A stretch of 21,917 nt of DNA from a virus: positions 1 through 21,917 of IMG/VR virus record IMGVR_UViG_3300009152_000238; one strand, 5' to 3'. The notes below the pieces were generated by a model. It ran no database searches and was not told where the DNA came from. It saw only the letters and a list, made by a program, of their open reading frames with translations. The number at the start of each line of letters is the position of its first letter. The first letter of the stretch is position 1. This document shows positions 21,454 to 21,917 of the stretch, piece by piece. The position numbers were made by a program, and so were the translations under genes.

Positions 21454-21679
21454 CTTTCTTCTCCGTCAATCCTAATCCAACAGCCAAAATCAAAGCAACA
21501 ACGCCAAGCTGATCATCAACCTTCATTCCGTTCTCTTCCCACGCTTTTACTGCATGATTCATGGCTTCAGTCATATTCGATTGAAGCCCTTCAATATAAT
21601 CGGCTGCTTCCATTGCGAGGCTATGGCGCAAGCCGCACTCAGGGTCTTCGGCGCGTAGGCGCTTTACAATATCATTCAT
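21440..21679 (-). CDS. Hypothetical phage protein (79 aa)
   Basis: Start ATG 21679 (MNDIVKRLRAEDPECGLRHS) is chosen because it makes an ATGA overlap with the upstream stop; a GTG at 21688 would add three residues. The opening 'D-V-RLR------------AADYIE-L' is common in small phage proteins. The C-terminal half has one hydrophobic stretch (LGVVALILAVGLGL), possibly a membrane segment, then a charged end. The function is unknown. Confidence 0.77.
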   Translation of the reverse strand: MNDIVKRLRAEDPECGLRHSLAMEAADYIEGLQSNMTEAMNHAVKAWEENGMKVDDQLGVVALILAVGLGLTEKKDASA

Positions 21680-21882
21680 ACGCCACACATCCCTTCACAG
21701 TCGTTATTGAACAGGTCAGACTGACCAAGCTCGGCTGCCGTCCGAAGATCAACTTGATCAAGCGGCTTACAGCTTCGATGAATATATGGGATCGCCTTCA
21801 GAACCTTTGTGTGGTCCAAAGCCCGAATGGCATGATCGACATCAACAGCTTCCTGAAAAGCCGTAGGGTCGGTCGCCTTCAT
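21676..21882 (-). CDS. Hypothetical small phage protein (68 aa)
   Basis: MKATDPTAFQEAVDVDHAIR, then ALDHTKVLKAIPYIHRSCKP and a Cys-containing end (DLFNNDCEGMCGV). The conserved-looking tail with CxxxC is typical of a small phage protein family that I recognise only by pattern. Co-translation with the next gene through ATGA supports it. No function is known. Confidence 0.75.
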   Translation of the reverse strand: MKATDPTAFQEAVDVDHAIRALDHTKVLKAIPYIHRSCKPLDQVDLRTAAELGQSDLFNNDCEGMCGV

Positions 21883-21917
21883 ATGTATCCAGCTCTCATC
21901 CGATCTGAACGGACAGA
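21879..21917 (-). CDS. 3' end of an upstream gene (partial)
   Basis: A frame that is open at the right edge ends ...SVRSDRMRAGYI with TGA overlapping the next ATG (ATGA). Only 12 codons are visible. The overlap style matches every other junction here, but the evidence is slight. Confidence 0.35.
   Translation of the reverse strand, partial: SVRSDRMRAGYI

Overview
The window is part of a tailed-phage (Caudoviricetes) genome or an integrated copy of one. Every supported gene lies on the minus strand, so transcription runs from the right edge (21917) to the left edge (1). Genes are tightly packed with TAATG, ATGA or GTGA overlaps and strong AGGAGG-type ribosome binding sites. Several proteins (portal, P22 gp4-like adaptor, Mu gpT-like capsid protein, GroES-like protein, GP88 and ART polyvalent proteins) are virion or late phage products. 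The gp4-like adaptor suggests a short-tailed, P22/podovirus-like virion. The gene content is typical of environmental phages of Proteobacteria, perhaps Alphaproteobacteria, but the host cannot be read from the sequence. No integrase, terminase, polymerase, tRNA or CRISPR array is visible, so the window is only part of the genome.

Layout in transcription order. (1) 21917-18540, small accessory or early genes: three conserved small proteins; a regulator that joins an XRE-like helix-turn-helix (HTH) domain to a sigma-70 region 4; a chain of three very small overlapping genes at 20627-20249 (25, 54 and 47 aa, two with a membrane segment); an HTH plus calcineurin-type metallophosphoesterase; and three more small genes, one of the 'TAPKDGT...HWMPLPEPP' (DUF551-like) type. 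(2) 18551-18437, a control node: an extended -10 promoter followed within about 80 nt by an intrinsic terminator, just before the late operon. (3) 18311-8412, late operon part 1: a small protein, the portal, a GP88-family protein, a 94-aa protein, a 994-aa ADP-ribosyltransferase-like polyvalent protein, a 789-aa repetitive KKGGK/RKSGGR protein, and a 71-aa protein preceded by two hairpins with complementary loops. (4) 8408-6509, head assembly helpers: GroES-like protein, putative scaffold, conserved 187-aa protein. (5) 6507-6157, a separate transcription unit with its own promoter, a palindrome over the -35, a 5' hairpin, one 72-aa gene and a UUCG terminator; it looks like a phage moron. (6) 6018-3658, capsid genes: a structural protein, the major capsid protein, a terminator, a leader with two interlocked inverted repeats, a decoration-like protein, an 85-aa basic protein, and a terminator. 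(7) 3595-1, head completion, tail and fibre genes: DUF6321-like protein, 55-aa basic protein, beta-rich structural protein, gp4-like adaptor, zinc-ribbon virion protein, a small fibre-like protein, and a collagen-like (Gly-Pro-Thr)n protein that is still open at position 1.

The late genes form one assembly line: portal, cargo or ejection-type polyvalent proteins, chaperonin partner and scaffold, capsid, adaptor, fibres. It is punctuated by internal terminators around the capsid genes that probably set relative expression. No stretch longer than 300 bases lacks a gene. The larger gaps (6019-6187, 6407-6508, 8628-8729, 18312-18539) hold the regulatory structures listed. All functional statements rest on motif recognition by eye; no database search was run.
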